Of a stretch of DNA of 37,493 nt, positions 8,136 to 16,367 are shown piece after piece. How positions within the stretch are numbered: the stretch's first letter is position 1; each line of letters starts with the position of its first letter. Below the pieces are notes generated by a model. That model was not told the DNA's origin, did no database searches, and saw only the letters and a list, made by a program, of their open reading frames with translations. Where the stretch lies: contig NZ_BDBP01000101.1 in the NCBI RefSeq assembly GCF_001613045.1, positions 1-37,493 on the forward strand, in the 5' to 3' direction. This DNA is from Nocardia lijiangensis NBRC 108240 (GTDB lineage Bacteria > Actinomycetota > Actinomycetes > Mycobacteriales > Mycobacteriaceae). The position numbers were made by a program, and so were the translations under genes.

Positions 8136-8762
8136 ATGCCCGCCCGTTCCGGTTCCGCGTCGCGTCCCCGTGCGGCCTCGCACCGCAAGACGGACGCAGG
8201 TTTCGTGCTGGACACCCGCAGCCTGGGCCGCCGCCCCGGCACCATGCGGGAGCTGCAGCGCACGGTCACCACCACCGAACGGCTCGGGTTGGACCTGATC
8301 TACATCCCGGAGCAGGCGGAGGTCGAACTCGACCTGCAACTGCAGGCGGTGTCCGAAGGTGTGCTGGTCACCGGGGCGGTGTCCGCGCCGACGGCGGGTG
8401 AGTGCTCGCGCTGCCTCGAGCCGTTCACCGACGAGGTCCAAATTCAGCTCACCGAGCTGTTCGCCTACCCCGACAGCACCACCGAGCAGACCACCGAGGA
8501 CGACGAGGTCTACCGGATGGACGACGACCTCATCGACCTGGAACCGGTGGTCGTCGACGCCATCGGCTTGGAGCTCCCGCTGCAACCGCTGTGTACGCCC
8601 GACTGCGCCGGGCTGTGCCCGGAATGTGGGGTGCGGATGGCGATTGCGGGTTCTGATCATGGGCATGAGATACTTGACCCTCGCTGGGCTGGGTTGGCGA
8701 AGTTCGCCCCCGAATCGCCCGGCAACGGCAGTCCCGACGCGGACGCCGACCCAGACCGATAG
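8136..8762 (+). CDS. DUF177 / YceD family protein (Rv2926c homolog)
   Basis: YceD/DUF177 proteins are found next to rpmF in most bacteria and are linked to 23S rRNA and large ribosomal subunit accumulation; the mechanism is not settled. The 208-residue length equals that of M. tuberculosis Rv2926c. Visible marks are FVLDTRSLGRRPG near the N terminus, the first cysteine pair in ECSRCLEPF, DDDLIDLEPVVVDAIGLELP and the second cysteine cluster CTPDCAGLCPECG, with DPRWAGLAKF at the end of the domain. The C terminus is a short acidic, proline-containing tail. The start at ATG 8136 follows from the promoter position and matching length. rpmF follows after 54 nt. Confidence 0.88.
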   Translation: MPARSGSASRPRAASHRKTDAGFVLDTRSLGRRPGTMRELQRTVTTTERLGLDLIYIPEQAEVELDLQLQAVSEGVLVTGAVSAPTAGECSRCLEPFTDEVQIQLTELFAYPDSTTEQTTEDDEVYRMDDDLIDLEPVVVDAIGLELPLQPLCTPDCAGLCPECGVRMAIAGSDHGHEILDPRWAGLAKFAPESPGNGSPDADADPDR

Positions 8763-8816
8763 ACGCAAGAGCATCAGCCGAACCGGCAGAGCAATCAAGA
8801 CAGAGGAGAGTTAGTC

Positions 8817-8999
8817 GTGGCCGTTCCCAAGCGCCGGATGTCCCGTTCCAACACCAGGTCGCGGCGCAGCCAGTGGAAGGCCACCGCGCCGACCCTGATC
8901 ACCTGCCCGAACCGCGCCTGCGGCGAGAAGACCCTGCCGCACATCGCGTGCCCGTCCTGCGGCACCTACAAGGGCCGCCAGGTCACCGCTGCTGTCTGA
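8817..8999 (+). CDS. rpmF: 50S ribosomal protein L32, zinc-binding form
   Basis: L32 is a small protein of the large ribosomal subunit. The 60-residue sequence begins AVPKRRMSRSNTRSRRSQWK, the standard basic opening, and keeps four cysteines (C30, C35, C45, C48) in CPNRAC and CPSC, so it is the zinc-ribbon form rather than the cysteine-free form expressed under zinc shortage. A strong GAGGAGAG precedes the GTG start. It sits in the usual place between yceD and rnc. Confidence 0.98.
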   Translation: MAVPKRRMSRSNTRSRRSQWKATAPTLITCPNRACGEKTLPHIACPSCGTYKGRQVTAAV

Positions 9000-9021
9000 C
9001 AGTTCGACCTGTCGTATCGAC

Positions 9022-9744
9022 GTGACCGTCAGCAAGGACGAAGCCGGCTCATCCGGTGAACACGCCAGCCTGCTCGAAGCTCTCGGCGTCGACGTGGGAC
9101 CGGATCTGCTGCGCCTTGCGCTGACACACCGGTCGTACGCCTACGAGAACGGTGGGTTGCCGACCAACGAGCGCCTGGAATTCCTCGGCGACTCCGTACT
9201 CGGCCTCAGCATCACCGAGCGGCTGTACCACGAGCACCCGGACAAGTCCGAGGGCGAACTGGCCAAGCTGCGGGCGAGCGTGGTGAACATGCACGCGCTC
9301 GCCGAGGTGGCGCGCGGGCTCGGTGAAGGCGGGCTCGGCGTGCACCTGCTGCTCGGCAAGGGCGAAGAGCTCACCGGCGGCCGGGACAAGCCGAGCATCC
9401 TCGCCGACGGCATGGAATCGCTGCTCGGCGCGGTCCACCTGCAGCACGGCATCGACGTGGCGCGCGATGTGGTGCTGCGGCTGTTCGCCGAACTGCTCGA
9501 GCGCGGCCCCCGGATGGGCGCAGGCCTCGACTGGAAGACCAGCCTGCAGGAGCTCACCGCGGAACGCGGCCTCGGCGTGCCCAGCTACGAGATCACCTCG
9601 ACGGGCCCGGACCACGACAAGGAGTTCACCGCGACCACGGTGATCGGCGGCCGGTCCTACGGACAGGGCGTCGGCCGGTCCAAGAAGGAAGCGGAGCAGA
9701 AGGCCGCGGGCGCCGCCTACCAGGCGCTGACCGCCGAAGCCTGA
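9022..9744 (+). CDS. rnc: Ribonuclease III
   Basis: RNase III cuts double-stranded RNA, including rRNA precursors and structured mRNAs. The 240-residue protein has the catalytic domain with the signature NERLEFLGDSVLGL and ALTHRSYAYENG before it, and the second acidic site DGMESLLGAVHLQHG. After a linker (DWKTSLQELTAE) comes a complete double-stranded RNA-binding domain ending in GRSKKEAEQKAAGAAYQAL. All metal-binding acidic residues appear to be present. The start is GTG 9022, 22 nt after rpmF. Its stop is separated by a single base from the mutM start, so the two genes are coupled. Confidence 0.97.
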   Translation: MTVSKDEAGSSGEHASLLEALGVDVGPDLLRLALTHRSYAYENGGLPTNERLEFLGDSVLGLSITERLYHEHPDKSEGELAKLRASVVNMHALAEVARGLGEGGLGVHLLLGKGEELTGGRDKPSILADGMESLLGAVHLQHGIDVARDVVLRLFAELLERGPRMGAGLDWKTSLQELTAERGLGVPSYEITSTGPDHDKEFTATTVIGGRSYGQGVGRSKKEAEQKAAGAAYQALTAEA

Positions 9745-9745
9745 C

Positions 9746-10606
9746 GTGCCCGAACTCCCCGAGGTCGAGGTCGTCCGGCGCGGCCTTGCCGAATTCGTCG
9801 TGGGCCGCACCATCGAGTCGGTGATCGTCACGCATCCTCGGTCGGTGCGCCGCCACCTCGAGGGTGCGGCCGATCTCGCCGCGCGCATGGCCGGGCAACG
9901 CGTGGCGGCCGCCGAAAGGCGCGGCAAATATCTCTGGCTCACCTTCGACGACGGCGACGACGCGCTGGTCGTGCATCTCGGCATGAGCGGCCAGATGCTG
10001 GTGCAGCCCGCCGACGCCCCGCTGGAGAAGCACGCGCACATCCAGGCGACCCTGCACGACGGCACCCAGCTGCGCTTCGTCGATCAGCGCACCTTCGGCG
10101 GCTGGGCGCTCGCCCCGCTGGTCGAGGTCGACGGCACGCTGGTGCCCGAGCCGGTCGCGCACATCGCCCGAGATCCGCTGGACCAACGCTTCGACCGGGA
10201 GGCGGCCGTGGCCGCGATCCGGGCCAAGCAGTCCGAGATCAAGCGGGTGCTGCTGGATCAGTCGGTGATCTCCGGCGTCGGCAACATCTATGCCGACGAG
10301 TCCCTCTGGCGCGCTCGCCTCCATGGCAACCGCCTCGCCTCCGGCCTGACCCGGCCCGCGCTGCGCGCGCTGCTGGACGATGTCACCGCCGTGATGAGCG
10401 AGGCGCTGGCCGAGGGCGGCACCTCGTTCGACGCGCTCTACGTGAACGTCAACGGCGAGTCCGGCTATTTCGAACGCGCGCTCGCTGTCTACGGCAGGGA
10501 AGACGAGCCGTGCCGCCGCTGCGGCGCGCCCATCGTCCGCGAGCGTTTCATGAACCGTTCTTCCTACTCCTGCCCGCGCTGCCAGCCGAAGCCGCGCCAC
10601 CGCTGA
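9746..10606 (+). CDS. mutM: Formamidopyrimidine-DNA glycosylase (Fpg/MutM)
   Basis: MutM removes 8-oxoguanine and formamidopyrimidines from DNA and cuts the abasic site by beta/delta elimination. The 286-residue protein starts PELPEVEVVRRGL after the initiator, giving the catalytic Pro2 and Glu3. Further marks are the RRGKYLWL lysine segment, HLGMSGQ, the helix-two-turn-helix region SVISGVGNIYADESLWRA, and a C-terminal zinc finger with CRRC and CPRC. The enzyme looks intact. GTG is the start, one base after the rnc stop. In M. tuberculosis the next genes are an osmC-like gene and acyP; here they lie about 21 kb further on. Confidence 0.97.
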   Translation: MPELPEVEVVRRGLAEFVVGRTIESVIVTHPRSVRRHLEGAADLAARMAGQRVAAAERRGKYLWLTFDDGDDALVVHLGMSGQMLVQPADAPLEKHAHIQATLHDGTQLRFVDQRTFGGWALAPLVEVDGTLVPEPVAHIARDPLDQRFDREAAVAAIRAKQSEIKRVLLDQSVISGVGNIYADESLWRARLHGNRLASGLTRPALRALLDDVTAVMSEALAEGGTSFDALYVNVNGESGYFERALAVYGREDEPCRRCGAPIVRERFMNRSSYSCPRCQPKPRHR

Positions 10607-10673
10607 GCCGAGCGAGATACCGTTTCCTCGAGTGGTCCGGGATATCCGCCCCCGGTCGTTGTAGGAAGGACAT

Positions 10674-11255
10674 ATGCGCAAGCTCACCTACTATGTCGCG
10701 TCGACGATCGACGGGTTCATCGCCACCGAGGAAGGGTCGGTCGACTTCTTCCCCGTCGGCGGCGATCACGGCCCGGCGATCACCGCGCAGTTCCCCGAGA
10801 CCCTGCCGACCAAGGTGCGGGAGGCGCGGGGCATCGACAAGCGCAATGCCAACTTCGACACGGTGCTGATGGGCCGCAAGACGCACGATTTCGGCGTGCG
10901 CACCGGCACCTCCAGCCCGTACGCGCACCTGCGGCAGTTCGTGGTCTCCACGACCCTGCCGGAGAACCCGGACCCCGCCGTCGAGCTGATCTCGGCCGAT
11001 CCGCTGGAGCGGGTGCGAGAACTCAAGCGGGACAAGGGACTCGGCATCTGGCTGTGCGGCGGCGGTGAACTCGCCCAGGTACTGCTTCCCGAGATCGATC
11101 AGATCTTCCTCAAGCTGTATCCGATCGTGCTCGGCCGCGGCCGCCCGCTGTTCGGCTCCGGATCCCGGCTGCCGGAGGCGGCGCGCTTCCGCGTGATCAC
11201 CAGCCGGGTATTCGAGGACGGGGTGGCCTTCGTGAAGTACAGCAGGATTCGATAG
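10674..11255 (+). CDS. RibD C-terminal / dihydrofolate reductase-like protein
   Basis: The 193-residue protein is a stand-alone member of the RibD_C (DHFR-like) fold family, NADPH-dependent reductases of mostly unknown substrate. It begins MRKLTYYVASTIDGFIA, the typical first strand and helix, then FDTVLMGRKTHDFG, which resembles the cofactor-binding VMGRKT segment of DHFR, and IWLCGGGELAQVLLPEIDQI with a glycine-rich turn, followed by the VLGRGRPLF region. A good AAGGA precedes the ATG. Its size suggests neither a true riboflavin deaminase-reductase nor folate DHFR. The PHP gene begins five bases after its stop, so co-transcription is likely. Actual substrate unknown. Confidence 0.85.
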   Translation: MRKLTYYVASTIDGFIATEEGSVDFFPVGGDHGPAITAQFPETLPTKVREARGIDKRNANFDTVLMGRKTHDFGVRTGTSSPYAHLRQFVVSTTLPENPDPAVELISADPLERVRELKRDKGLGIWLCGGGELAQVLLPEIDQIFLKLYPIVLGRGRPLFGSGSRLPEAARFRVITSRVFEDGVAFVKYSRIR

Positions 11256-11259
11256 CCGC

Positions 11260-12318
11260 GTGACCGGCGCCGATCGGATCGCCGAGCCGGACGGGGCGGC
11301 CACGCCCGGTCCGGTGGAGGCGTTGCGCGAGATCGGCTTCTGGCTCGAGCGCGGGCGCGCCCAGAGCCACCGGGTCAAGGCCTACCGCCGCGCCGCCGAT
11401 GTGGTGGCGGGGCTGTCGGCCGACGAGCTCGCCGTGTATCAGGAGGCGGGGATCTGGCAGGATCTGCCGGGCATCGGACCGAAGACCGCCGCCGTCATCG
11501 CACAGGCCTGCGCGGGACAGGTGCCGGGCTACCTGACGGATCTGCGCCGCGCGGCCCAGCCCATCGGTGCGCCGGGCAAGCCGCTGCGCTCCCGGCTGCG
11601 CGGCGATCTGCACACCCACTCGGACTGGTCCGACGGCGGCAGCCCGATCGAGGAGATGATGAGCGTCGCCGCGGCGCTCGGGCACGAATACTGTGCGCTC
11701 ACCGATCATTCGCCGCGCCTGACGGTCGCCAACGGCCTGTCCGCCGAGCGGCTGCGCCGCCAGCTGGACGTGGTGGCCGAGCTGAATGAACGCTTCGCAC
11801 CGTTCCGTATCCTCACCGGTATCGAGGTCGACATCCTCGACGACGGCGCCCTCGACCAGGAGGCCGACCTGCTCGCCGAGCTGGACATCGTGGTGGCCAG
11901 CGTGCATTCGCACCTGCGCGCGGACAGCGCGACCATGACCAAGCGGATGGTCTACGCGGTGGCGAACCCGAATGTGGACGTGCTCGGTCACTGCACCGGC
12001 CGGCTGGTCGAGGGCGTCCGCGGCAACCGGCCGGAATCGACCTTCGACGCCGAACTCGTCTTCGAGGCGTGCAGGCGGTACGGCACCGCGGTGGAGATCA
12101 ACTGCCGTCCGGAGCGCCTGGACCCGCCGTCCCGGTTACTGCGGCTGGCCGTGGAGATCGGGTGCCATTTCTCCGTCGACACCGACGCGCACGCCCCCGG
12201 CCAATTGGATTGGCAGGGTTACGGTTGCGAGCGGGCCGTCGCCAACGGCGTCGATCCGGACCGAGTGATCAACACCTGGCCGGTGGCCGATCTGCTGGCC
12301 TGGACCGCCGCCTCCTGA
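11260..12318 (+). CDS. PHP-domain phosphoesterase with helix-hairpin-helix N terminus (PolX-like without polymerase)
   Basis: The 352-residue protein combines a DNA-binding helix-hairpin-helix module (residues about 20-90, with the hairpin LPGIGPKTAAVIAQA) and a PHP metallophosphoesterase domain (from about 115). Metal ligands visible are DLHTHSDWSDGG (H118, H120, D122), LTDHSPRL, GIEVDIL, SVHSHLR and the late DTDAHAPGQ. This layout matches the HhH and PHP parts of family X DNA polymerases but lacks the nucleotidyltransferase palm. It could be a DNA 3'-end processing or repair phosphatase or nuclease. GTG 11260 is the start. It may share a transcript with the upstream reductase. Confidence 0.85.
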   Translation: MTGADRIAEPDGAATPGPVEALREIGFWLERGRAQSHRVKAYRRAADVVAGLSADELAVYQEAGIWQDLPGIGPKTAAVIAQACAGQVPGYLTDLRRAAQPIGAPGKPLRSRLRGDLHTHSDWSDGGSPIEEMMSVAAALGHEYCALTDHSPRLTVANGLSAERLRRQLDVVAELNERFAPFRILTGIEVDILDDGALDQEADLLAELDIVVASVHSHLRADSATMTKRMVYAVANPNVDVLGHCTGRLVEGVRGNRPESTFDAELVFEACRRYGTAVEINCRPERLDPPSRLLRLAVEIGCHFSVDTDAHAPGQLDWQGYGCERAVANGVDPDRVINTWPVADLLAWTAAS

Positions 12319-12437
12319 CCGATCCCGAGACCGTCGGGGGAGTGAACGATCGGCGAACATTCGGCGTCCGCCCCTGTGAAATGTGCTCGTGCACTGGACA
12401 ATAGGCGCACATCGACATCTTGGGGGTGGGGCAGCCG

Positions 12438-13952
12438 ATGGGGGACTTCTCGCTCGATACCGTTCTCGCGCTGATCGGTATCGCGGTGCCCGTCGCGGCG
12501 TTCCTGTGGGAGTTCGTCTTCGTCGGCCGCAGGCGGCTCGGCTACCGCGTGCAGATGGACACCCCCGTCACCGGCGAGATCGAATCGGTGTTTCCCGGCG
12601 TGCTGGAGAATCTGCGACCGCACGCCGAGAATTCCGGGCCCGAACTGCGCGATCTTTCGATCGTGCTGGTGCGCATCGAGAACAGCGGCAGCACCGCGAT
12701 CACGGCATCCGACTACCTGGCCCCCACCGCGCGCGTCGGTCTGCACCTGCGGTTCCCCCGGCGCCGGGTGATCGGCATGGCGGTGTCCGAGCTGAGCGAT
12801 GACCTGGCCGAAAGCCTCGGCCCCACTTCGGGGATCACCGTCCGGGAGGACACCGAGGGGCACATCGGCGTCATCGATCTGCCGAAGGTCCCGCTGAACA
12901 GAAAGGATCACTACAAGATCCTGGCCATCCTGCAGCGGTCCGACAGCGGCGGCACCGAGGAGGAGCGGACGCCGGTGCTGCGCGGCGAGATTCGCGGCGG
13001 GCGCGTCGTCGAGACGCGCAGTCGTACCGGAATCTCGCGGGTCATGGTGGTGCTCACCGCCTTTCTGGTGCTGGTGATCATCGGGCAGTTCGTCGTCGCC
13101 GAGTTGCAGCCGCCGACACCGCTGGACTGTGCCGCGGGCAAGCTCACCCTGGTCGGCTCCTCGGCGTTCGAGCCGGTCGTCCGGGACGCGGCGGCGCAGT
13201 ACGAGAAGCGCTGTACCGGAGCCGAGTTCGCCTTCGACTTCCAAGGCACCGAGCGCGGCCTCGACCGATTGGCCGAAGCCGGGCCGGATGCCGAGCTCCT
13301 CGCGATCAGCGACGGTGCGAAGGGGCCGGGTTACCCTGCGCTGCAACCGCGTCCGCTGGCGCTGTCCCTGTTCGCCGTCTTCGTGCACAAGGATCTCGGC
13401 ATCACCGATCTCACCGTCGCCCAGATCAGGGACGTCTATCAGGGCCGGATCACCAACTGGCGGGAAGTCGGCGGACCGGACCTGCCCGTCGTGCTCATCG
13501 ATCGGGCGCCGGGATCGGGCACCCGGGTGATCTTCGAGAGAGCGCTGCTCGGCGGTGAACAATCCGCCCGCCCGCACCGCAGCTGCACCGCCATCAAGGA
13601 CACCGCCGGAACCTACTGCGACGTGCCAGTCACCAAGGACATGCACAAGGCCGTCGACGAGCTGCCCGGCGCGATCGGCTACGGCGAAATGTCCGAGGCC
13701 CGCAGGGCCGGAATGCGCGTCGTGACGCTCGGCGGTATCGCACCGGGCAGGCAGGCCGCGATCGACCGCTCCTATCCGTTCTGGGGCGTCGAATACGCCT
13801 ACAGCAACGGCGATCTCCCGGTGGGTTCGCTCGCGGCGAGCTTCCTGCACTACCTCACCGCGGACGTGGGCGCGGAAGTGTTGCGTGCGCACGGCAACGA
13901 GCCGTGCGCCAGCGATCTGATCGCGCCGGGCCGCTGCGCACCGGCCTCGTGA
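12438..13952 (+). CDS. Membrane-anchored PstS-like substrate-binding domain protein
   Basis: A 504-residue protein with two membrane segments and an exported C-terminal half. Helix 1 covers about residues 8-27 (LALIGIAVPVAAFLWEFVF), then a cytoplasmic region of about 170 residues containing a beta-rich LVRIENSGSTAI stretch, then helix 2 at about 197-219 (VMVVLTAFLVLVIIGQFVV). The outer part resembles periplasmic phosphate-binding PstS: KLTLVGSSAFEPVVRDAAAQ, AQIRDVYQGRITNWREVGG, IDRAPGSGTRVIFE and PGAIGYGEM are family features. No ABC transporter genes adjoin, so it is more likely a sensor or anchored receptor than a transporter component. The ATG at 12438 is preceded by GGGGTGGGGC; TTG 12420 or GTG 12426 are alternatives. 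Confidence 0.8.
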   Translation: MGDFSLDTVLALIGIAVPVAAFLWEFVFVGRRRLGYRVQMDTPVTGEIESVFPGVLENLRPHAENSGPELRDLSIVLVRIENSGSTAITASDYLAPTARVGLHLRFPRRRVIGMAVSELSDDLAESLGPTSGITVREDTEGHIGVIDLPKVPLNRKDHYKILAILQRSDSGGTEEERTPVLRGEIRGGRVVETRSRTGISRVMVVLTAFLVLVIIGQFVVAELQPPTPLDCAAGKLTLVGSSAFEPVVRDAAAQYEKRCTGAEFAFDFQGTERGLDRLAEAGPDAELLAISDGAKGPGYPALQPRPLALSLFAVFVHKDLGITDLTVAQIRDVYQGRITNWREVGGPDLPVVLIDRAPGSGTRVIFERALLGGEQSARPHRSCTAIKDTAGTYCDVPVTKDMHKAVDELPGAIGYGEMSEARRAGMRVVTLGGIAPGRQAAIDRSYPFWGVEYAYSNGDLPVGSLAASFLHYLTADVGAEVLRAHGNEPCASDLIAPGRCAPAS

Positions 13953-13976
13953 GCCGGACGCGCGAAGCGTTGCCGG

Positions 13977-14162
13977 TCAGTGCGTTTCGGTGTGGCCGAA
14001 ACAGTAGGCGGCGGCCGCCAGGTACTGGCGGCACTCCGGCCCGTGGCCCGCGTGGACGCTGCGCAGGAACTGCGCGAGTTCCAAGTCCAGGTCCGTGGGC
14101 TCGATGCCGCAGTCTCTGTGCTGAGTGCTCCACAGGTCCAGCTTGTCCAGCGATGTCTGCAT
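13977..14162 (-). CDS. Small conserved-looking protein of 61 residues
   Basis: I do not recognise a family. The 61-residue product is acidic at first (MQTSLDKLDLWSTQHRDCG), has a middle helix (EPTDLDLELAQFLRSVHAG) and a C-terminal part with two cysteines and several histidines (HGPECRQYLAAAAYCFGHT). That pattern of Cys and His could bind a metal but is too short to prove it. A perfect GGAGGT lies 6 nt before the ATG, which strongly supports translation. It follows the debranching-enzyme gene on the same strand after a 69-nt gap and faces the end of the PstS-like gene. Confidence 0.7.
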   Translation of the reverse strand: MQTSLDKLDLWSTQHRDCGIEPTDLDLELAQFLRSVHAGHGPECRQYLAAAAYCFGHTETH

Positions 14163-14231
14163 CGTGCACCTCCAGCCCGCGTCGGTTCCGGGACGCCCGA
14201 TTCTCCTGTGCGGGCGGCTGTTACGAGCGTG

Positions 14232-16367
14232 TCAGAAGGTGACCAGCTGCCAATCGTCGGGCAGTCGAGCCGTGATCACCTGATTTCCTTCCGCTTCCAG
14301 ATCGACGCTGACCTCGCCGAGGCGTAGTGCGGTGAGCCGCACTCGGCCCCAGGCTTGGGGCAAGCGCGGCCGCACGGTCAGCGTGCGGTGGGGCACATCG
14401 GGATTCAGTCCGAGGAAGGCCCGCACCAGCAGCAGCGGCGCGGCGCTCGCCCATGCCTGTGGCGAGCAGGACGTGGGGTAGGGCACCGGGACAGCGAACC
14501 GGGAGCGCGGGAAGCCGCAGAACAGCTCGGGCAGGCGCCCGTCGAAAGCCGCTGCCGCGTCCAGCAATCCGGTGGCCAGCCGGGTGGCCAGCTTCGTCGC
14601 GCCCGGCACGTGCTCGTAGCGCAGCAGCCCGGCCACGGCGATCGCCGTGTCGTGCGGCCACACCGAGCCGCAGTGATAGCTCATCGGGTTGTAGGCGCCC
14701 ATGTTGGCCGCCAGTGTGCGCAACCCGAAACCGGTGTCCATCTCCTCCTTGGCCAGTTGACGCACCAGTTCCTCGGCGTGCTCGTCGCTGGCGATACCCG
14801 CCCAGAGACAGTGCGCCGCATTACTGGTCATCGCGTCGACGTGCCGCTTGGTGCCGTCCAACGCGACCGCGTACCAGCCGCGATCCGGCATCCAGAACTG
14901 TTCGGTGAACTTGCCGCGCAGTTCGGCCGCGCGCTCGCGCAGCCGCCCGGCCAGGCGCTGCTCGTCGAAGGCCTCGGCCAGTTCGGCCCTGGCGAGCAGG
15001 GCGGCGTGCACGTAGCCCTGCACCTCGCACAGCGCGATCGGAGCCTCGGCGAGATGCCCTCCCGCGTCGTTGACTCCGTCGAAACTGTCCTTCCAGCCCT
15101 GGTTGATCAGACCGCGGTCGGTGGCGCGGCGGTACTCGACGAAACCGTCGCCGTCGCGGTCGCCGAACTCGGTGATCCACTCCAGTGCCGCGTCTGCGGC
15201 GGGCAGCAGTTCCTCGATCGCCTCCGGATCCGCGCCCCACCGATGGCATTCGGCGAGCAGCATCACGAACAGCGGTGTGGCGTCCGCGGTTCCGTAGTAG
15301 ATGTTGCCGCCGAGGGCCTGCCCGCCCGAGGGACCGCGCCGCATCTCGTGCATGATCCGCCCCGGCTCTTCCTCGGTGAGCGGATTCAGTTCCTGCCCTT
15401 GCAATTCGGCCAGCTGTTGCAATGTGCCGAGGGCCAGGTCGACGGCGAGCGGCAACGCCATCCACGCCGTGAGCAGGCTGTCGCGCCCGAACAGCGTCAT
15501 GAACCACGGCGCACCCGCCGCCACGAACGGCCTGCTCTCGCCGGTGTCGTCGCGGATCTGCAAGGCGCCGAGATCGCTTTCGGTGCGGCGCAGCACCTGG
15601 GTGAGCACCGGATCCGCCGAGGTGATGTCGGTGGCGGTGTCGCGCCACGCGGCGATCTTGCGGCAGGGCGCGCTGACGCCCATGTGCTCGCCCGGAGTGA
15701 GGGGCATCTGCACCTGCTGGTTGCCCAGCGTCGGCTGCGCGATGACCTCGGTCTGCCACTTGCCGCCGACCGGAACGACGACTCGCCACACCAATGTGCC
15801 AGGCAGCACGGCGGGTTCCACGGTGGCCGAGATCGTGATGCCGCGCATCCGGTCCGAGCGATCGTGCAGCAGCAGTTCGCCTTCCGCGACGGTGACGTCC
15901 GCGCGATGGTGTCCCGCGCGGCCCTCCTTGACCGCGAACAGATCGACGAAATCCGCGTCGACATGCAACTCCAGGGTCACCGCGGTGGGTTCGCGGCCCA
16001 TGTTCTCCAGCGTGAGCAGCTCGTGCATGCCGTCCGCGACGATGCGTTCGCGGACGACGAGCAGGGTGCTGTCGGCCAGCCCGGCATGCGGCGGTCTGCG
16101 CATGACGAAGCGCGCGATGAACGCCTCCGGGCTGAGGACCGACAGCGGTTCCGCCGGTCTGCCGTCGACGAGCAGTTCCCACCGTGAGAGGACGCGCGCG
16201 TCCCGGAAGAACAGCCCGTGCGGGCGGCCGGGCTCGACATCGCCGAGCCGGTTCGACAGGCAGAAGGTGCCACCTTCCACCAGCGTCACCGACCCGGCTC
16301 CGCCGAAGCCCGTTGGTTCACCCGAGTTGAGCGGTGTCGGGCCGCTCGCGGCGGATGCTCCCGTCAC
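14232..16367 (-). CDS. Amylo-alpha-1,6-glucosidase / glycogen debranching N-terminal domain protein
   Basis: The 711-residue protein has the N-terminal beta-sandwich domain of bacterial debranching-type enzymes (TLVEGGTFCLSNRLGDVEPG, HGLFFRDARVLSRWEL) and a C-terminal (alpha/alpha)6 barrel with PWFMTLFGRDSLLTAWMAL, GNIYYGTADATPLFVMLL, DRGLINQGWKDSFDGV and MSYHCGSVWPHDTAIAVAGL. The acidic residues in these stretches are those expected of the catalytic cleft. Likely role: hydrolysis of alpha-1,6 branches or trimming of an alpha-glucan or glycoside. The GTG start at 16367 overlaps the GT4 stop by four bases, so the two are coupled. In-frame sequence further upstream would overlay the GT4 gene and is not used. 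Confidence 0.88.
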   Translation of the reverse strand: MTGASAASGPTPLNSGEPTGFGGAGSVTLVEGGTFCLSNRLGDVEPGRPHGLFFRDARVLSRWELLVDGRPAEPLSVLSPEAFIARFVMRRPPHAGLADSTLLVVRERIVADGMHELLTLENMGREPTAVTLELHVDADFVDLFAVKEGRAGHHRADVTVAEGELLLHDRSDRMRGITISATVEPAVLPGTLVWRVVVPVGGKWQTEVIAQPTLGNQQVQMPLTPGEHMGVSAPCRKIAAWRDTATDITSADPVLTQVLRRTESDLGALQIRDDTGESRPFVAAGAPWFMTLFGRDSLLTAWMALPLAVDLALGTLQQLAELQGQELNPLTEEEPGRIMHEMRRGPSGGQALGGNIYYGTADATPLFVMLLAECHRWGADPEAIEELLPAADAALEWITEFGDRDGDGFVEYRRATDRGLINQGWKDSFDGVNDAGGHLAEAPIALCEVQGYVHAALLARAELAEAFDEQRLAGRLRERAAELRGKFTEQFWMPDRGWYAVALDGTKRHVDAMTSNAAHCLWAGIASDEHAEELVRQLAKEEMDTGFGLRTLAANMGAYNPMSYHCGSVWPHDTAIAVAGLLRYEHVPGATKLATRLATGLLDAAAAFDGRLPELFCGFPRSRFAVPVPYPTSCSPQAWASAAPLLLVRAFLGLNPDVPHRTLTVRPRLPQAWGRVRLTALRLGEVSVDLEAEGNQVITARLPDDWQLVTF

